Shown: positions 6,729-8,027 of the stretch, piece after piece | How the letters are laid out: each line of letters begins with the position of its first letter | How positions within the stretch are numbered: the first letter of the stretch is position 1 | Assembly: GCA_030835185.1 (NCBI GenBank) | Contig: JAUQWL010000178.1 | Location: forward strand, 1 to 8,027 | DNA length: 8,027 nucleotides | Source of the DNA: Solirubrobacterales bacterium | GTDB lineage: Bacteria; Actinomycetota; Thermoleophilia; Solirubrobacterales; 70-9 | Direction: 5' to 3' | The notes under the pieces: model-generated | The model's input: the letters and a program-made list of their open reading frames with translations, nothing else | Told to the model about the DNA's origin: nothing | Databases searched by the model: none | Translations under genes and position numbers: made by a program

Positions 6729-7081
6729 CCGTGGTCGCCGCCCGCAACATCGCGATAATCGCCGTACTCGCCCTCGGGGTCGCTTTCCTGCCCCGTGGCG
6801 GGGACGTCGCCTCGGCCGTCTTCACCGCGATCACAATGGCCTTTCTCGCCGTGATCTCGCTCGCTGTCTGCCGGGCCGCACAGGCGAACCGGATGACGCT
6901 TTCGAGCCTGCCGGACTCGCGCCGTTTCGTCCTCTACAGCGCAGTCGGCCTGATCGTGCTGCTGATCGCCGGCGCTTCGACGATGTTCGACACCGGGCTC
7001 GGCACGCTCGCCTGGATTCTCCTGCTCGGTTCTGCCGGGGTCGGCATCTGGCTGGTCTGGTCGGAGGCGAAGAGTCTCTGA
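6725..7081 (+). CDS. Small four-helix membrane protein, unrecognised
   Basis: This 118-residue protein is not one I can place in a family. Four hydrophobic segments are visible at about 7-23, 27-49, 67-86 and 92-112. The short loop AQANRMTLSSLPDSRRF (52-68) between helices 2 and 3 is positively charged and probably cytoplasmic. The end, WSEAKSL, is short and polar. The start is TTG at 6725, overlapping the previous stop as TTGA; GTG at 6731 is a possible alternative, two codons shorter. The stop at 7079-7081 overlaps the probable CTG start of the EEP gene as CTGA. With the preceding two-helix protein it forms a membrane pair between the phosphate transporter and a phosphoesterase-fold enzyme. 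No enzymatic motif is seen. Confidence 0.72.
   Translation: MTVVAARNIAIIAVLALGVAFLPRGGDVASAVFTAITMAFLAVISLAVCRAAQANRMTLSSLPDSRRFVLYSAVGLIVLLIAGASTMFDTGLGTLAWILLLGSAGVGIWLVWSEAKSL
7063..7078 (+). promoter_or_regulatory. Shine-Dalgarno GGAGG supporting a CTG start
   Basis: GGAGG at 7063-7067 lies inside the end of the preceding gene, 10 nt before the CTG at 7078. It is the best Shine-Dalgarno match among the starts examined in this window. Together with the 4-nt CTGA overlap it supports CTG 7078 as the start of the EEP gene. By contrast, the first in-frame ATG/GTG/TTG is the GTG at 7276, inside the conserved LLQEV motif. Confidence 0.55.
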
Positions 7082-7887
7082 ACTGGCGGCTGCTGTCCTG
7101 GAACCTCTTCCACGGCCGCGACTTCCCGCCTGAACCCGAAGCTGGTGGACTCAGCTGGAGACTGCTCGGTCGGGCGGTCGAAGGTGACGATTACGCGCTT
7201 GTCAACCGCAACCTCTTCAACGAGTTCGCAGCGCTGCTCTCCGCCGCGAACTGGGATGCGGCCCTGCTTCAGGAGGTGCCGCCGCGCTGGGCCGAGGAGT
7301 TGGCCACGGCGACCCGCTCCGAGTTCCTGACGAGTCCGACCGCACGAAACTGGATGCGCCCTCTGACCGCCCCGTTCGCGCGCGCCCGGCCCCACCTGAC
7401 CGGAAGCTGGGAGGGCGGCTGCAACCTGACTCTGGTCCGCAGGGGCCGTCCGGGAGCCTCGATCGAAAGCAGGCAGCGTGCGACGCTTTGCCGCTGGCCG
7501 GAGCGGCGGGTCGTCTCGATGGTCCGGACCCGGTCCGGCATCTGCCTGGCCAACCTCCACGCCTCGACCGGCACCGGCGCGGCCGGGGACGTACTCGAAG
7601 CCGCCCGCGTGGTCGACCAGTGGGCCGGAGACGCCCCTCTGGTGCTCGGCGGCGACTTCAACCTGCGGCCCGGATCCTCAGAAGCGTTCGACCGGCTCGA
7701 ACTGCTGTACGGGCTGACCGGTGCCACCGGTCCGAAAGCGATCGACCACCTGCTCTTTCGGGGTGCCCGGGTTCTCGACCCGGCCGGAGCCTGGCCCGCA
7801 GTCCGGCGGGACGTACCGGACTCCGGGACCGGCCTCAAGCTGAGGCTCTCCGACCACGCGCCGGTGGTCTGCCGCGTTTCCAACTGA
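7078..7887 (+). CDS. Endonuclease/exonuclease/phosphatase superfamily protein with probable CTG start
   Basis: From the CTG at 7078 the frame encodes 269 residues, a normal length for the DNase I-like EEP fold, which covers nucleases, phosphoesterases and sphingomyelinase-like enzymes that hydrolyse phosphodiester or phosphomonoester bonds with Mg. Motifs occur in order: RLLSWNLFHGRD (4-15, metal-site Asn9), WDAALLQEVPPRW (59-71, metal-site Glu66), ICLANLHAS (His161), LGGDFNLRP (Asp193, Asn195), AIDHLLF (Asp223) and LSDHAPVV (Asp259, His260). The active-site set therefore looks complete. No signal peptide or membrane segment is present, so it is probably cytoplasmic. About 40 residues separate the first two motifs. 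No ATG, GTG or TTG occurs in this frame from the stop at 6712-6714 down to GTG 7276, and starting there would lose Asn9 and Glu66. The substrate is unknown; the operon position suggests phosphate-related work but does not prove it. The TGA stop lies within a tRNA-like sequence of the opposite strand. Confidence 0.85.
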   Translation: MNWRLLSWNLFHGRDFPPEPEAGGLSWRLLGRAVEGDDYALVNRNLFNEFAALLSAANWDAALLQEVPPRWAEELATATRSEFLTSPTARNWMRPLTAPFARARPHLTGSWEGGCNLTLVRRGRPGASIESRQRATLCRWPERRVVSMVRTRSGICLANLHASTGTGAAGDVLEAARVVDQWAGDAPLVLGGDFNLRPGSSEAFDRLELLYGLTGATGPKAIDHLLFRGARVLDPAGAWPAVRRDVPDSGTGLKLRLSDHAPVVCRVSN

Positions 7888-7898
7888 GCTACACCCCC
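7880..7898 (-). pseudogene. tRNA 5'-end fragment (remnant) on the minus strand
   Basis: Read on the minus strand from 7898 to 7880 the sequence is GGGGGTGTAGCTCAGTTGG. It matches the first 19 positions of a bacterial elongator tRNA: a 7-nt acceptor strand, U8, A9, GCUC D-stem, A14, G15, then U-U-G18-G19. The match ends there. The D-stem 3' strand (GAGC), anticodon arm, GGTTC T-loop and matching acceptor strand are absent in the following bases, which belong to the EEP coding region. It is therefore not a functional tRNA. A remnant left by deletion or recombination at a tRNA locus is the likeliest reading; chance is possible. Confidence 0.45.
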
Positions 7899-8027
7899 GT
7901 GAGGCACCCGGGCCCGGGTTCGCTGATTGAGCCATGTCCCCGTTCGGCACCCCGACCCCTTCACTGAGCCGTGACGGTTTCGTATCGAACGTCGAGACAC
8001 GTCTGAGCGGGACCGGCCGATGCTCGC
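7888..8027. other. Non-coding tail with weak tandem repeats
   Basis: No convincing reading frame was found here on either strand. The core TGAGC recurs at 7885, 7928, 7965 and 8004, with spacings of 43, 37 and 39 nt. The first two units agree over an ungapped 25-nt stretch at about 19 positions, sharing TGAGC, CCCCGT and GGCACCC. On the minus strand the units read as GCTCA D-arm-like cores. The third and fourth units share little beyond the core. A following gene may begin after the window end. Confidence 0.3.
7906..7919. promoter_or_regulatory. 14-nt perfect palindrome after the EEP gene
   Basis: ACCCGGGCCCGGGT is fully self-complementary and begins 18 nt after the EEP stop. With no T-run after it on either strand it does not look like a classical intrinsic terminator. 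It could act as a GC-rich terminator stem or as a dimeric protein-binding site. In GC-rich DNA such a palindrome may also arise without function. Confidence 0.3.

Noticed and set aside
2601..6732. Identical 12-mer GCGATTGACCGT at 2601-2612 and 6721-6732, containing a TTGACC -35-like box
   Set aside because: Both copies lie at gene ends encoding an Asp-stop. No suitably spaced -10 follows at 2605 (the TAGGAT is 27 nt away), and none was identified for the second copy, so a common regulatory role is not supported.
7716..7732. Inverted repeat GACCGGTG-C-CACCGGTC inside the EEP gene
   Set aside because: It lies in coding sequence for LTGATGP and is explained by Gly/Thr/Pro codons; nothing suggests an operator here.
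7825..7899. Complete tRNA gene on the minus strand
   Set aside because: No GAGC D-stem partner, no anticodon arm, no GGTTC T-loop and no matching 3' acceptor strand; only the first 19 positions fit.
1..8027. CRISPR array, insertion sequence or rRNA
   Set aside because: No regularly spaced exact repeats, transposase or integrase motifs, or rRNA-like segments were seen.

Overview
The window is GC-rich, densely packed bacterial DNA with every gene on the + strand. Seven of the eight visible starts are non-ATG (TTG, GTG and one probable CTG). Gene content and style suggest a high-GC actinobacterium, most likely of the Thermoleophilia/Solirubrobacterales type. That placement is an inference from protein style, not a measured one.

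Layout. 1-589 is the 3' part of phoU, a phosphate-signalling regulator. 632-1537 is a short exopolyphosphatase (ppx/gppA family). 1586-2608 is a CHAD-domain protein, a family known to bind inorganic polyphosphate. 2651-4744 is polyphosphate kinase (ppk1) with both catalytic-site histidines visible. A tight chain follows: a DUF47 PhoU-like protein (4747-5364), a Pit-family phosphate transporter (5369-6478), two unrecognised small membrane proteins (6480-6728 and 6725-7081), and an endonuclease/exonuclease/phosphatase (EEP) superfamily enzyme (7078-7887). From ppk1 to the EEP gene, spacings are 2, 4 and 1 nt, then two 4-nt overlaps, so these six genes read as one operon. The last 140 bases hold no convincing gene. 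They contain a 19-nt match to the 5' end of a tRNA on the minus strand, a 14-nt perfect palindrome and weak tandem repeats.

Function. The set covers phosphate sensing (PhoU), import (Pit with its DUF47 partner), storage as polyphosphate (PPK1), polyphosphate binding (CHAD) and degradation (PPX). PPK1 appears to share a transcript with the importer, which would couple uptake to storage. PPX and CHAD lie upstream. CHAD and ppk1 are each preceded by a nearly identical TAGGNT box exactly 7 nt before the start codon, which looks like a pair of leaderless promoters, although the AGG core could instead act as a ribosome binding site.

Most worth checking: the EEP gene seems to start at a CTG that overlaps the preceding stop. 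A caller limited to ATG/GTG/TTG would start it at 7276 and remove two catalytic motifs. Also notable are the two uncharacterised membrane proteins in the phosphate operon, the CHAD protein with eroded basic residues, and the tRNA fragment that supplies the EEP stop codon.
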